From positions 1 to 23,415 of the forward strand of contig CAZFEU010000035.1 in NCBI GenBank assembly GCA_964517875.1: a DNA stretch of 23,415 nucleotides. Reading direction: 5' to 3'. The translations under genes and the position numbers were made by a program. This stretch comes from JAJPXC01 sp964517875. Lineage in GTDB: Bacteria; Bacteroidota; Bacteroidia; Bacteroidales; Muribaculaceae. The notes under the pieces were generated by a model. That model did not search any database and was not told the origin of the DNA. It was given only the letters and a program-made list of their open reading frames with translations. This document shows, in pieces, positions 14,880-23,356 of this stretch (position 1 is the first letter of the stretch; each line of letters starts with the position of its first letter).

Positions 14880-16241
14880 TTAATGAGTGTCCTTGCGACC
14901 GTATTTGGGGTCGATATGGGGGTAAACAAGTGCGGTGACACCCCATGTGGCAAATGTGCAGCAAAGCACATACCAGAAGAAGCTGTTGTAACCAAGAGCC
15001 TCCTCCACTGCGCCGGCAATCATGCCGGGGAGCATCATACCCAGAGCCATGAAGGCGGTGCATATAGCGTAGTGAGAAGTCTTGTAGGGACCATCGGCGA
15101 AGTACATCATAAAGAGCATAAAGGCTGTGAAACCGAAGCCGTAGCCGAATTGGTCAAGGAATACACAGGAGTAGATAGTAATCTGACCGATAAGAGTGTC
15201 GACACTGGGCGCAACTGCGCTAAGATAGATGTAAACTATAGAGTTGAGCGAGATGCACAGAGCCATCGGCCAAATCCATTTGCGCAAGCCTCCGGCCGAT
15301 GCGCATATACCGCCGATGATACCACCTACGGTAAGTCCTATCACGCCGATTGTGCCATAAGCGATACCTACCTGCGCTGTGGAGAGCCCTAAACCTCCGG
15401 CCGACACTGGGTCAACCAGGAAGGGCTGTATCAGCTTTATGAGCTGGGCTTCTGGCAGACGGTAGAAAAGCATGAATAGAATGGCAATAACCACATGCTT
15501 CTTTTTAAAGAATGTGGCGAACGAGTCAACAAATGATTTGAGTATAGCACCAACTCCAGCCTTGTCTCCATCCTCCACGTGAGGCTTGTCGGAAACGGGA
15601 TAGGGGAGAATAATCAGGTGGTAGAAGGCCACAATACCAAAGAATATAGCCATGCAGGCAAAGGTTGTAATCCACGCCTCGGGTATGTTCTGCGATGATG
15701 TCTCAAGATATCCTGCCAATGCAACAAGTCCGCCCTGTCCAAGGATTGACGCGCAGCGGTAAAAAGTGGAGCGGATACCAACAAATAGGCTTTGTTCGTG
15801 AGTGTTAAGAGCCAGCATGTAGAAACCATCGGATGCTATATCGTGAGTAGCCGACGCAAATGCCATGATCCAGAAGATGGCAAGACATACTGAAAATAGG
15901 CTTACCGGGGCATTTGTCACATTCATTGAGTCGGGCAAGATATTTACACCGTTGGTAGGAATGGTGAAGGCTACGCCGGCGAGTGCAAGCGCAACGATGA
16001 TTTGCATCACTACAGTCCACCAGCGCTTGGTCTTGAGCACATCGACGATGGGGCTCCAGAAAGGTTTTATCACCCAGGGGAGGTAGAGCCATCCGGTGTA
16101 TAGGGCGATATCGGTGTTTGACATGCCAAGTCGCTTGAACATCATCACCGAGATCATATTGACAGCGAAATATGGTATGCCTTGGGCGAAGTATAGGGTC
16201 GGAATCCATGCCCAGGGGTTGCGTTTTGTTGCTTTATTCAT
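14880..16241 (-). CDS. ampG: AmpG-like muropeptide permease (MFS)
   Basis: This 453-residue inner-membrane protein has 12 or more hydrophobic segments and the AmpG family start (WIPTLYFAQGIPYFAVNM, LPWVIKPFWSPIVD). AmpG imports GlcNAc-(anhydro)MurNAc-peptides using the proton gradient. Also visible are ASATHDIASDGFYMLAL (with the DxxxDG motif of AmpG proteins) and GLSTAQVGIAYGTIGVIGL. It lies 42 bp after spoIID and 31 bp before namZ. In an operon that also has MurT, it probably handles disaccharide or peptide-bearing fragments while MurT takes free MurNAc. Cytosolic NagZ, AmpD and AnmK needed for anhydro-muropeptides are not in the window. Confidence 0.92.
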   Translation of the reverse strand: MNKATKRNPWAWIPTLYFAQGIPYFAVNMISVMMFKRLGMSNTDIALYTGWLYLPWVIKPFWSPIVDVLKTKRWWTVVMQIIVALALAGVAFTIPTNGVNILPDSMNVTNAPVSLFSVCLAIFWIMAFASATHDIASDGFYMLALNTHEQSLFVGIRSTFYRCASILGQGGLVALAGYLETSSQNIPEAWITTFACMAIFFGIVAFYHLIILPYPVSDKPHVEDGDKAGVGAILKSFVDSFATFFKKKHVVIAILFMLFYRLPEAQLIKLIQPFLVDPVSAGGLGLSTAQVGIAYGTIGVIGLTVGGIIGGICASAGGLRKWIWPMALCISLNSIVYIYLSAVAPSVDTLIGQITIYSCVFLDQFGYGFGFTAFMLFMMYFADGPYKTSHYAICTAFMALGMMLPGMIAGAVEEALGYNSFFWYVLCCTFATWGVTALVYPHIDPKYGRKDTH

Positions 16242-16283
16242 TGCTTTAATGTGTGAATGGTCGTGGGGGATTGATTGGCTTAT

Positions 16284-17597
16284 TTAGTATAATTGCTTGA
16301 TTTGCGCACCGATGAAGTAGTGCTTGAGTATAGTCTGGTAGTCGTATCCGAGCGAGCCCATTACGGCGGCTCCTATCTGGCAAAGTCCTACGCCGTGACC
16401 CCAACCGCCGCCTCGCAGCGTGAAGCCTGCGGGGTGCCCGCTTTCATCGGGCTCATGGGCTTGGACTACAAATGCCGAGCTGTAGAGGTGGCTTGGTGAG
16501 AGGGTGCGGCGTATCTCAAGCTCTTTGCCAATTACGCGGGTGCGTTTTGTGCCCGTGATACGCAGCTTCCACAGTCTGCCGGAGGTGCCGCGGGCTACCG
16601 GCTCCAGTGCGGTGATGCGACCGTAGTCGATGCCTGAGCGCTGTTTAACGAGTTGCGACAGCTCTTCGGCGGTGTATGTCACCTCCCAGCGGTAGAAGTC
16701 GGTGGTCTCCTGGTCGTAATTGTTGAGCACTTGCGACAGTATGTGCTTGTCGGCGGTGTTGCAGAATGCTGCCGGCCTGCCCAATATCCATTCGCGGGCG
16801 TTGCTCTCGATGGTGAGGTTGGGGAAATCGTGCTCTCCCACAGAGTCGCGTTGCGCCTGTAGGTAGCTGTGGTTGACAGGCTCCCAGCAGTTGTCGAAGC
16901 GCTCGAACACTCCGCCGCAGCACTTTGAAAAGCGAGCATCGCAGAGCACGCCTTCGGCCATGAGCACTTGTCCGGCTGTGGAGCGCACAGCCTCTTCAAC
17001 TATCGGGGTGGTTTGGCGCGTGACGCCTTGGTAGCGCTGGCAGTGATCGTCGGCACACACGTCGAAGTTCACATGATCGTCGCGGTCGTACCATCTGATC
17101 AGCTCCTCCTCGTTGTCAACCTCGGGATTGGGATAGCGCACCTTGCCAGCGGCCGTGGCATCCTTGTCGATTTGAGCCAGGAGCCAGCTGCGCGATATTA
17201 CGGCATGCGCCTGAAGAAGTTCTTTCGAGGCTGTGGCGCTCATCTCCGACGATATCACCGAGCAGAGGTAATCCTCAACCGGTAGGATGTTGATCGCTGT
17301 AATTTTGTCACCTTCGATTATCAGCCTCAGGTCGCCTGAGAAACGCTGATTCTCCTTGCGTTCCCAGTGGAAGTTTACGCCGATCGTAACGTCGCATAGC
17401 TCAATAAGTGAGCTGTCGGAGTCAGCGGTAAACTCCAATGCTTTGTCAGCGAGGCTTCCTACGCTGATCACTCCATCGACAATCTGGGCCTTAAATTCAC
17501 CCTCTACAATGGCGCCGTCGCATCGGTAGGGGCCTATCAGCTTGAAGCTGATCTGCGGGGCCGACATTATGCCTACTTTGATAAGTGGTTGCTGCAT
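16284..17597 (-). CDS. SpoIID/LytB-domain protein (probable lytic transglycosylase)
   Basis: This 437-residue protein has a SpoIID domain. PVEDYLCSVISSEMSATASK carries the likely catalytic Glu118, LLQAHAVISRSWLL is the helix with the conserved Ala-Arg-Ser pattern, and the C-terminal GGGWGHGVGLCQIGA plus KHYFIGAQIKQLY are typical. SpoIID cleaves glycan strands lacking stem peptides and leaves 1,6-anhydroMurNAc ends, so an amidase must act first, and one is encoded at the head of this operon. The N-terminus (MQQPLIKVGIMSAPQISFKL) has no visible signal peptide or anchor, which is odd for a murein enzyme. The second Met at residue 11 does not help. It starts 18 bp after the DUF4922 gene. Confidence 0.9.
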   Translation of the reverse strand: MQQPLIKVGIMSAPQISFKLIGPYRCDGAIVEGEFKAQIVDGVISVGSLADKALEFTADSDSSLIELCDVTIGVNFHWERKENQRFSGDLRLIIEGDKITAINILPVEDYLCSVISSEMSATASKELLQAHAVISRSWLLAQIDKDATAAGKVRYPNPEVDNEEELIRWYDRDDHVNFDVCADDHCQRYQGVTRQTTPIVEEAVRSTAGQVLMAEGVLCDARFSKCCGGVFERFDNCWEPVNHSYLQAQRDSVGEHDFPNLTIESNAREWILGRPAAFCNTADKHILSQVLNNYDQETTDFYRWEVTYTAEELSQLVKQRSGIDYGRITALEPVARGTSGRLWKLRITGTKRTRVIGKELEIRRTLSPSHLYSSAFVVQAHEPDESGHPAGFTLRGGGWGHGVGLCQIGAAVMGSLGYDYQTILKHYFIGAQIKQLY

Positions 17598-17615
17598 GAG
17601 GTGCGGTTATCGTGA

Positions 17616-18557
17616 TTATTTGAGTTTATCGGCTATTGCTTGTGCCTCTTCGTGACTCAGGCACAGCTCGTCGTACAGACGGCGTGCGGTGTCGGCATCA
17701 AAGGCGTTGAAATCTTTTTCAAGCGGGGTGATGAATACGCCTCCGAGGTCGACCGATGCGGGTGATATGAGCATCGTGCCCTCTCCCTCGGTGCCATAAA
17801 ATGAAGGACGATGGCGCTTGCGGGGAATCACCAGCAGGGTCACTGATCCATCATGGGCATAGCACAGCAGATTGAGCATGGGCTCGCGGTGTCCCTCCTG
17901 AACCGGAAGAGTGGCGTAGAGCTTGTCGAAGAGTTGCTGGCCGTAGTCCATATCGGTGGCGGTGATCATAAAGATGGGATAGGGCAGGCCTTTCACCAAC
18001 GAGAGTGAGCCACGCATATCCACCTCGATGGGCTCGCGCCCCGGCAGGTCGTGCACGGCCTTGGCCACGGTGAGGAAGTCGGTGTTGCCGGCCTGGAAGT
18101 GCATATGGTCGGGGGCCGAGGCTCCGCAGAACGGGCCGTTGTAGAATACGGTGTAACCCTCCATGGCTTCGGCCAGGCGCATCATGTCGGCAATGCGGCC
18201 ATTGATGAGCTGGTCGGTGTGGCTGACATCAGGGATGGTGAAGTGGCGGGGGAAGATGGGGAAGGGGTTGATGAGGATCACGTAGTGGTCGCCCCACTCA
18301 ATGCCTCGCTGCACGTCGGGACGGTTGGCGGCGCACAGGAAACATTTACGCTCCTTGATGGTCTTGGCATCAACCTTGGCACCCGACGATACGATGCGTG
18401 CGGGGTTGAACTGCACTTTCACCTTCATGCCGTCAACGTCAATCTCCTTGGTTTTGACGCCCTTCAGCGCCTCAAAGTTACCGGCGGCGGTGGGCCACTC
18501 GGTAAGCTGTGAGGCGAGAAGTTGTTCTACGTCTTGTGTGATGATTTTATTTCCCAT
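17616..18557 (-). CDS. DUF4922-like protein with HIT/GalT-type nucleotidyl-transfer motif
   Basis: This 313-residue cytosolic protein carries the hallmarks of the GalT / Ap4A phosphorylase branch of the HIT superfamily: a metal-binding pair KCFLCAANRP (C72, C75), INPFPIFPRHFTIP (93-108), and GASAPDHMHFQAG with H151-x-H153-x-Q155, where the second histidine would be the nucleotidylated nucleophile. VTLLVIPRKRHRPSFYG follows in the C-terminal half. It should make or cleave a nucleotide-sugar or dinucleotide phosphate bond. The exact substrate is unknown. Its start overlaps the end of the glycosyltransferase gene by 11 bp, so the two are probably translationally coupled and functionally linked. 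Confidence 0.82.
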   Translation of the reverse strand: MGNKIITQDVEQLLASQLTEWPTAAGNFEALKGVKTKEIDVDGMKVKVQFNPARIVSSGAKVDAKTIKERKCFLCAANRPDVQRGIEWGDHYVILINPFPIFPRHFTIPDVSHTDQLINGRIADMMRLAEAMEGYTVFYNGPFCGASAPDHMHFQAGNTDFLTVAKAVHDLPGREPIEVDMRGSLSLVKGLPYPIFMITATDMDYGQQLFDKLYATLPVQEGHREPMLNLLCYAHDGSVTLLVIPRKRHRPSFYGTEGEGTMLISPASVDLGGVFITPLEKDFNAFDADTARRLYDELCLSHEEAQAIADKLK

Positions 18558-20016
18558 TTTTGCGGTTTTTGGCGATGCGTGCCTGGAGCTCCCAGGTGCG
18601 GATGCGGTCTTTGTAGAGGTTGTTGGCGTTCATCTTATTGCGGTCGAGGGCGGCATCAGAGTTGTCCTCCCAGCGGCGGCACAGGTAGATTACGTCCCAG
18701 ATACGTCCTATCTGATAGTTGCGGCTCACGGCCAGACCCTCAGCGTAGTCCTCGCCATAGCAGGTGTTGGGGAGCGGAAGCTCGCGGAGCAGCGGAGTGT
18801 AGAATGCGCGGGGTGCGCCCAGACCGTTGATGCGGAGCGCATTGTTGCGGCCATTCTCGGGAGTCCATTCTTTGTGGTCGATGACGCCGGGGGGGATCAT
18901 CTGCTTGTTGATGTCGGTGAGCATGTATGTACCAACGACCATGCCGCAGTTCTGCTCGTAGAATGCTTTAACTACCTTGGTCAGGGTGTTTTCGTCGGCA
19001 TAAACGTCGTCAGAGTCGAGCTGCACGGCAAACTTGCCGCACTTGGGGTGATTGGCGCCAAGGTTCCAGCAGCCGCCGATACCGAGGTCGTTGCGCTCGG
19101 GTATTACGTGGATTACGCGGGGATCGTCCTTGTATTCCTCGATAGCCTCAGATGTGCCGTCGGTCGAGAGGTTGTCAACCACGATGATGTTGAAGGGGAA
19201 GTCGGTTTTCTGCATCAATACAGAGTTGATGGCGTCGCGGATGGTGCGGATGCGGTTGCGCACGGGGATGATTACCGATGCCTCTACATCGAATGTGCCT
19301 TTGTTGAACTCGATGGTGTCGAACTCAGGTGCTAAGTAGCCGCCGATGGCTTTGAGGTGTTCGGTGCAAGCCTGCTCCTTCTCGATTTGTGCGGCGCGGT
19401 TCTTGGGGTCAACGTAGTCGAAGATTTTCTCGCCCGACTTGCGGTTGTCGGTTTCGATGTCGTCGTAGAGATACTCGTTGATGTGGCATATCTCACCTTC
19501 GCGCGACAGGCGCAGACGCAGGTCGTAGAGACCGGCTGCTTTGTAGTCGGCGTCGATGCCGGCAGCAGCTTTCTTAAGCGCTGATGTGCGGATGAAAAGG
19601 AGCGAGCCGAAGTCGAAGTCGTCGCGGAGCGAGCCGAACTGGTAGTCGATTACAGGAGCGTTTGAGCGCTTACCCTCGGCGTTGACTTCATAGTGGTCGG
19701 CATAAAGCATCACTGCGTCAGAGTCCTCAGCGAGCTGCACGAAGCGGTCGAGTGCTTTATATCCTAAGATTAATGTGTCGTGTTTTGTATAGATTAATGT
19801 GTAGTCGCCCTTTGCAGCCTCAGCGATTGCTTTCATTGTGGCCGATGAGTGGATTGAGTCGATGTGAATCATCTCGCAGCCGTCGATGGGGGCGGCGTCA
19901 CCTGAGGCGAGAAGCACGATCTGGCATACTTGGGGTTCTTTACGGAATCCGTCGACGGTGGCTGCGGCCTGGGCAGCGTCGAAGTAAGGTACGAAACAGC
20001 TGATAGTAGGTTTCAT
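18547..20016 (-). CDS. Tandem GT-A glycosyltransferase (GT2-like), cytosolic
   Basis: The 489-residue protein appears to contain two GT-A folds. The N-terminal one (1-210; ISCFVPYFDAAQAAATVDGF, LIYTKHDTLILG, MLYADHYEV) has no clear DxD motif. The C-terminal one (243-470; ASVIIPVRNRIRTIRDAIN, IIVVDNLSTDGTSEAI, FAVQLDSDDVYADE) has a DSDD metal and nucleotide-sugar site and a CYGEDYAEGLAVSR segment with the likely catalytic acidic residue. No transmembrane segment or signal peptide is present. It is the second gene of the murein operon, 25 bp after the amidase, and overlaps the DUF4922 gene by 11 bp. Donor and acceptor are unknown. A glycosyltransferase is unexpected in a breakdown pathway. Confidence 0.88.
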   Translation of the reverse strand: MKPTISCFVPYFDAAQAAATVDGFRKEPQVCQIVLLASGDAAPIDGCEMIHIDSIHSSATMKAIAEAAKGDYTLIYTKHDTLILGYKALDRFVQLAEDSDAVMLYADHYEVNAEGKRSNAPVIDYQFGSLRDDFDFGSLLFIRTSALKKAAAGIDADYKAAGLYDLRLRLSREGEICHINEYLYDDIETDNRKSGEKIFDYVDPKNRAAQIEKEQACTEHLKAIGGYLAPEFDTIEFNKGTFDVEASVIIPVRNRIRTIRDAINSVLMQKTDFPFNIIVVDNLSTDGTSEAIEEYKDDPRVIHVIPERNDLGIGGCWNLGANHPKCGKFAVQLDSDDVYADENTLTKVVKAFYEQNCGMVVGTYMLTDINKQMIPPGVIDHKEWTPENGRNNALRINGLGAPRAFYTPLLRELPLPNTCYGEDYAEGLAVSRNYQIGRIWDVIYLCRRWEDNSDAALDRNKMNANNLYKDRIRTWELQARIAKNRKNGK

Positions 20017-20041
20017 GATAATTGATTGGTTATAAAGTTAA

Positions 20042-22822
20042 TTATTTTTTCTTTTTTGATTTAGCTTTGGATTTTGACTTCCCTTTCTTTGAAGCCTTAC
20101 CCTTTGTGGCGGTCTTGGATTGGGCAGGTGCGGCGATCACCTTATGAGGGGCTGCGAAGAAGTCGAGTGCCTCTTTCATCAGATGGTTGCGCATCGTGTC
20201 GGACTTGATTGACTCGAATGGGAATCCGATGGCAACGGTTTTCCAGGATCCGTTGTCCATGGCTGTGGCGGCGATGAGGTTGTTCTCCTTGTAGCGCATG
20301 AACGTGGCCGATGTGTTGTCGTCGGCGGGATAGAATGAGTCGGGCGACTCCACGGCGTAGCCTTCGGAGTTGAGCTCGTTGTAGAAGGTGTAATCGCCCC
20401 CTTTGTCGAGCTGTGGGTAGCGGCATGGCACCTGGTAGGCTTCACCTGTAACCGATGCCTGGTCAACTCTCCATTTATAACCCAGGATGTCGGCGGCAAA
20501 TTTCTGGTCAACAGATTTCTGGGCGTCGGATGAGTGTGGGTTATCCCACAGGTCGGAGGCTATATATGCGCCGGTTACCAGCAGGGTGCCGCCGCGCTTG
20601 CAGTGATCGGCAAGGCGCTGCTGCATTGTGTTGGTAAATGTCTTGTATTTAGTGCCATACACGCCACGCCCTACGGCAATCTCTTTCTGCTTTCCTAATA
20701 TCAGGTCGATTGTGGTGGCGTTAGTGGTCTTGCCGTCGATATAGGCTTGGGCTGAGGATGAGATGAATCCGCGGCCTGCGCTCTTTATGGCTTTGCCGTG
20801 GGTATAAACGTAATCAAATGTGTTGCCGGCAATGACTTTGCCTTCATAGTTGGCGCGCGATGCTCCGAAGCCGCTGGCATCATCGTCCATCCAGGGGATG
20901 TCGCGGCGGAATTCAAACTGGTCGCCAATAAATCCAATCTCGCTGATGTAAGGCACTCCATGATCTTTCGCATGGTAGAACCCGGCGATATCGCCTGAGT
21001 CAAACCAGTCGGGGCCGGACATTCTTGTGAAGCCGTTGACCACCAGCACGGGGTCGGATCCCATGTTGCATAGAGCCAGTACCTCTCCAGGGAATGAGAT
21101 GCCTCCGGCGTTGGCGGCTGTCACGCGGTAAGAATGTATGTCTCTATCGGTTACGACTGTAGTCCATGCCAGTGTGTTGACAGTGGCCACCTTTCTGAAT
21201 GCTCCATCGTTGATGCGTTCTTCGATAATGTACTCTGTGGGGGTGGCTGTAGCCTCGAGTGGGTCGATTGTGGGTTGCCACGACAGCACGTAGTGATTGT
21301 TGCCCTCGGCGGTGATATTCATTGAGTTGACGGCCAGGGGCTGCACTACATATTCCTTGCCGTCGCGCTCGCTCAGAAATTTGAGCATCCCCTTGTAAAT
21401 GGCACGGCTCACGGTGAAGCGAAATGTGGGGTCGAGACCGTACTTCATGTCGGCGAAGTTCTGGTGCGACAGGAGCTCGAGGAGCATTGCCGGCACTTCG
21501 GGCACGCGGGCTTCGAAGTATGAGGCGTCGCGCATGTCGCGGCGTGTCCAGTTGGGCTCGTATTGGGCGCGGATGTCGTCGACTATGGCAGTCATCACGT
21601 AGTCGGTAAATGTGCCTGAAGCACGGCGGTCAGTGCCGTTGGCGTATTTGCCACCTTTATTGGTGAAATATATGCCCAGGGTGCCTATGATATCGTCGTT
21701 TTTAGTGGTGCCTGCGTCGGAGTGGAATGCAAACGACAGGTCAATCGGTATGTTCAGTCCCTCGCGTCCGGGAAGTATCGATGATCCTCCGGCAAGCCAG
21801 TTCACCCACTCTCCGCGGCTCTTATAGTCGTCGGTGTAGTCGTTAACGTTGTTCGACAGGGTATAGACCGAATCGGGAGCTCCGGCCCATTGCAGCCAGT
21901 AGCGCGCTCCTTCGGTGAATCGGGGATAGCCGCTGGTCACATATTGATAGTTGATGTCGTCAAGCGGTTCTTTCACTTTGCGTGCCACATGCCCCATGCC
22001 ACCTCCGATCTTTACGGCATCGGCGGTTACCACGGCGTTGTTGTCGGCCGATGTGTTGGTGAGTTCAACCACAGTATGCTTCCCCTTGGGCAGCGGGAAA
22101 TGTCCGAGGTAGATCCATGTGCCCCCGCCCATCTGCTGATTGACGTGGAAGCGGCGGTCGCCGGCGGTGGTGTGAATTATGTATTCTGCGTCCTTTGCGC
22201 TGTTTGGAAGCGACTGATAGGATACGTACACCGCATATTGGCCGTCGGCTGGGATGTTGGCCGTCCATGAGGCCCGTGATGCCTTGGAAGCATCGGTCAC
22301 GGTGGCAACCTGACGTGCTGTGCCCTCGGTGAATGGGTTTTGCAGGTCGGTGAGGGTCTCGGTGGTGTAGGCAAACCCCGGGAGCTTCGATTTGCTCCAG
22401 CGCTTAGCAGCTGTAGCCTCGGCGTAGCCGTCGACGGCGCGGGCGGCGTCGTTGTCGATTATTATTTCAGTGAGTTTGGTGTCGCGCTCGCGTGGCGACA
22501 TCACATAGGCTCCGGCGTTTTGAAGCATCGGCATCAGGTAGGGCATTACGTAAGTCTGGGTGTAGAGATCCTCTACGGTGCCAAACAGGCGTGCGCGCTG
22601 CCATTCCCAGCGGTTGAGCTTTGGTTCGAAGTACCACCCATGACTCTGCCACAATGCTATGTTCTTGCCGTCGAGGCCTTGTGGCGCCTTGATGCCGTCA
22701 ACCTCGGTGATAAAGCGGTCAGTTTCGGTAGGGCCTACCACGCGGTAGCCACCTACGTTGTTGGCCGATACGGCAAGTGATGATGCCAGTGACACTAAGA
22801 GCGCAATGTGTTTTAACGACAT
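20042..22822 (-). CDS. Secreted multidomain N-acetylmuramoyl-L-alanine amidase-like protein
   Basis: This 926-residue protein starts with a signal peptide (MSLKHIALLVSLASSLAVSA). Residues about 50-125 and 300-485 together form an Amidase_3-type zinc hydrolase: H61 (WQSHGWYFE), E84 (GTVEDLY) and H367 (SFAFHSDAG) are the probable zinc ligands and E449 (AMLLELLSHQNFAD) the probable catalytic glutamate. A beta-rich domain (about 140-290) resembling golvesin / xanthan-lyase-associated domains is inserted between the halves. A fibronectin type III-like domain (about 500-585) and an uncharacterised alpha/beta domain (about 590-890) follow, then a Lys/Ser-rich tail (about 895-926). Such proteins are often annotated as xanthan lyase. 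The zinc motif and operon argue for amide cleavage of peptidoglycan, giving the bare glycans that SpoIID and NamZ need. It is the first gene of the operon. Confidence 0.85.
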   Translation of the reverse strand: MSLKHIALLVSLASSLAVSANNVGGYRVVGPTETDRFITEVDGIKAPQGLDGKNIALWQSHGWYFEPKLNRWEWQRARLFGTVEDLYTQTYVMPYLMPMLQNAGAYVMSPRERDTKLTEIIIDNDAARAVDGYAEATAAKRWSKSKLPGFAYTTETLTDLQNPFTEGTARQVATVTDASKASRASWTANIPADGQYAVYVSYQSLPNSAKDAEYIIHTTAGDRRFHVNQQMGGGTWIYLGHFPLPKGKHTVVELTNTSADNNAVVTADAVKIGGGMGHVARKVKEPLDDINYQYVTSGYPRFTEGARYWLQWAGAPDSVYTLSNNVNDYTDDYKSRGEWVNWLAGGSSILPGREGLNIPIDLSFAFHSDAGTTKNDDIIGTLGIYFTNKGGKYANGTDRRASGTFTDYVMTAIVDDIRAQYEPNWTRRDMRDASYFEARVPEVPAMLLELLSHQNFADMKYGLDPTFRFTVSRAIYKGMLKFLSERDGKEYVVQPLAVNSMNITAEGNNHYVLSWQPTIDPLEATATPTEYIIEERINDGAFRKVATVNTLAWTTVVTDRDIHSYRVTAANAGGISFPGEVLALCNMGSDPVLVVNGFTRMSGPDWFDSGDIAGFYHAKDHGVPYISEIGFIGDQFEFRRDIPWMDDDASGFGASRANYEGKVIAGNTFDYVYTHGKAIKSAGRGFISSSAQAYIDGKTTNATTIDLILGKQKEIAVGRGVYGTKYKTFTNTMQQRLADHCKRGGTLLVTGAYIASDLWDNPHSSDAQKSVDQKFAADILGYKWRVDQASVTGEAYQVPCRYPQLDKGGDYTFYNELNSEGYAVESPDSFYPADDNTSATFMRYKENNLIAATAMDNGSWKTVAIGFPFESIKSDTMRNHLMKEALDFFAAPHKVIAAPAQSKTATKGKASKKGKSKSKAKSKKKK

Positions 22823-22891
22823 AAGTCTTTGTTAGGTATGTTTATGAGCCGCTGGGTAGTTTCGGCCTATGTTGGGGTGTGTTATTGCTTG

Positions 22892-22899
22892 CAAATTTA
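22892..22899 (-). promoter_or_regulatory. -7 box of the murein-salvage operon
   Basis: On the minus strand TAAATTTG matches TAnnTTTG and lies about 70 bp before the amidase start, in an AT-rich stretch (22890-22980). No good TTTG is found 19-21 bp upstream, so the -33 element is weak and an activator may be involved. Confidence 0.6.
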
Positions 22900-22982
22900 A
22901 TATAAAGGATTTAATTAATCTCTATAACATTACGACCAATTTCTTAAAATCAACATTATTTAATATTTAACTACAAAAATTA

Positions 22983-23305
22983 AGAAAAATCGAGCGCAGG
23001 TTTGTGCCTTTGAATAGCGAAAAAGTACCCATCAAGTACGACCGCAAGACACCTGCGCTCATTGACGATTTTTGCCGCTATTATTCAGGACACGCAACAA
23101 GCTCGTCGTGTTCTACTTCGACTCTACCGCGCTCACTTCCAACTAAGCCGTCAACAACAAGGACTTCCGTTGGTGGGTAGTCCACGAATTTGAGCGCAGG
23201 GGTGCGTTGCCAAGCCGTGTACCGACGGCTCGGACGCTTTTTCTCCCATTCCGTCGAAGATACTTCGTGGTCGATACCCTCTGCATCGGTTGTGAAAAAA
23301 AGTGA
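22983..23305 (+). pseudogene. Decayed coding relic, possibly from a mobile-element or phage gene
   Basis: One frame reads VPLNSEKVPIKYDRKTPALI then DDFCRYYSGH up to about 23093. It continues in a second frame as NKLVVFYFDSTALTSN, TAA (23144-23146), AVNNKDFRWWVVHEFERRG, and later VVDTLCIGCEKK to a TGA at 23303-23305. Inserting one base near 23094 would join the frames, and the TAA would be Tyr (TAC or TAT) by a single change. I have a weak recollection of similar FYFDST/NNKDF/DTL-IG sequences in large Bacteroides phage or conjugative-element proteins, but cannot confirm this. The region after residue RRG seems shortened. Overlapping minus-strand frames here look like shadows. Confidence 0.5.
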
Positions 23306-23318
23306 GGGGAACGTCATT

Positions 23319-23336
23319 TCTCAACATATGTTGAGA
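23319..23336. promoter_or_regulatory. 18-bp perfect palindrome: operator or terminator
   Basis: TCTCAACATATGTTGAGA is a perfect palindrome. On the + strand it is followed by GTTTTTATTTTT, so it may terminate transcription from the left. It also ends 20 bp before a -7 box (23357-23364), where a dimeric repressor site would cover the promoter. Confidence 0.65.
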
Positions 23337-23356
23337 GTTTTTATTTTTGTTGTCTG

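Larger units (their letters stand above)
7434..22822 (-). other. Eleven-gene peptidoglycan-salvage operon
   Basis: All eleven genes run on the minus strand with gaps of 2 to 45 bp or overlaps of 4 and 11 bp. No TAnnTTTG box is seen in the gaps, the promoter-like box lies at 22892-22899, and terminators lie at 7368-7397 and 7243-7278. This supports one long transcript. Confidence 0.8.

Noticed and set aside
18301..19335. 344-residue plus-strand frame opposite DUF4922 and the glycosyltransferase
   Set aside because: It spans two real genes on the other strand, is Val/Asp/Gly biased from antisense codons, and shows no domain.
22992..23060. Inverted repeat GAGCGCAGGT / ACCTGCGCTC as an insertion-sequence end
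   Set aside because: The arms are 10 bp, lie inside the decayed coding frame, and GAGCGCAGG also occurs at 23192 encoding the same residues; no transposase is present.
23081..23317. Minus-strand 78-residue reading frame at the right edge
   Set aside because: It is antisense to the recognisable + strand relic and has no promoter or family features.
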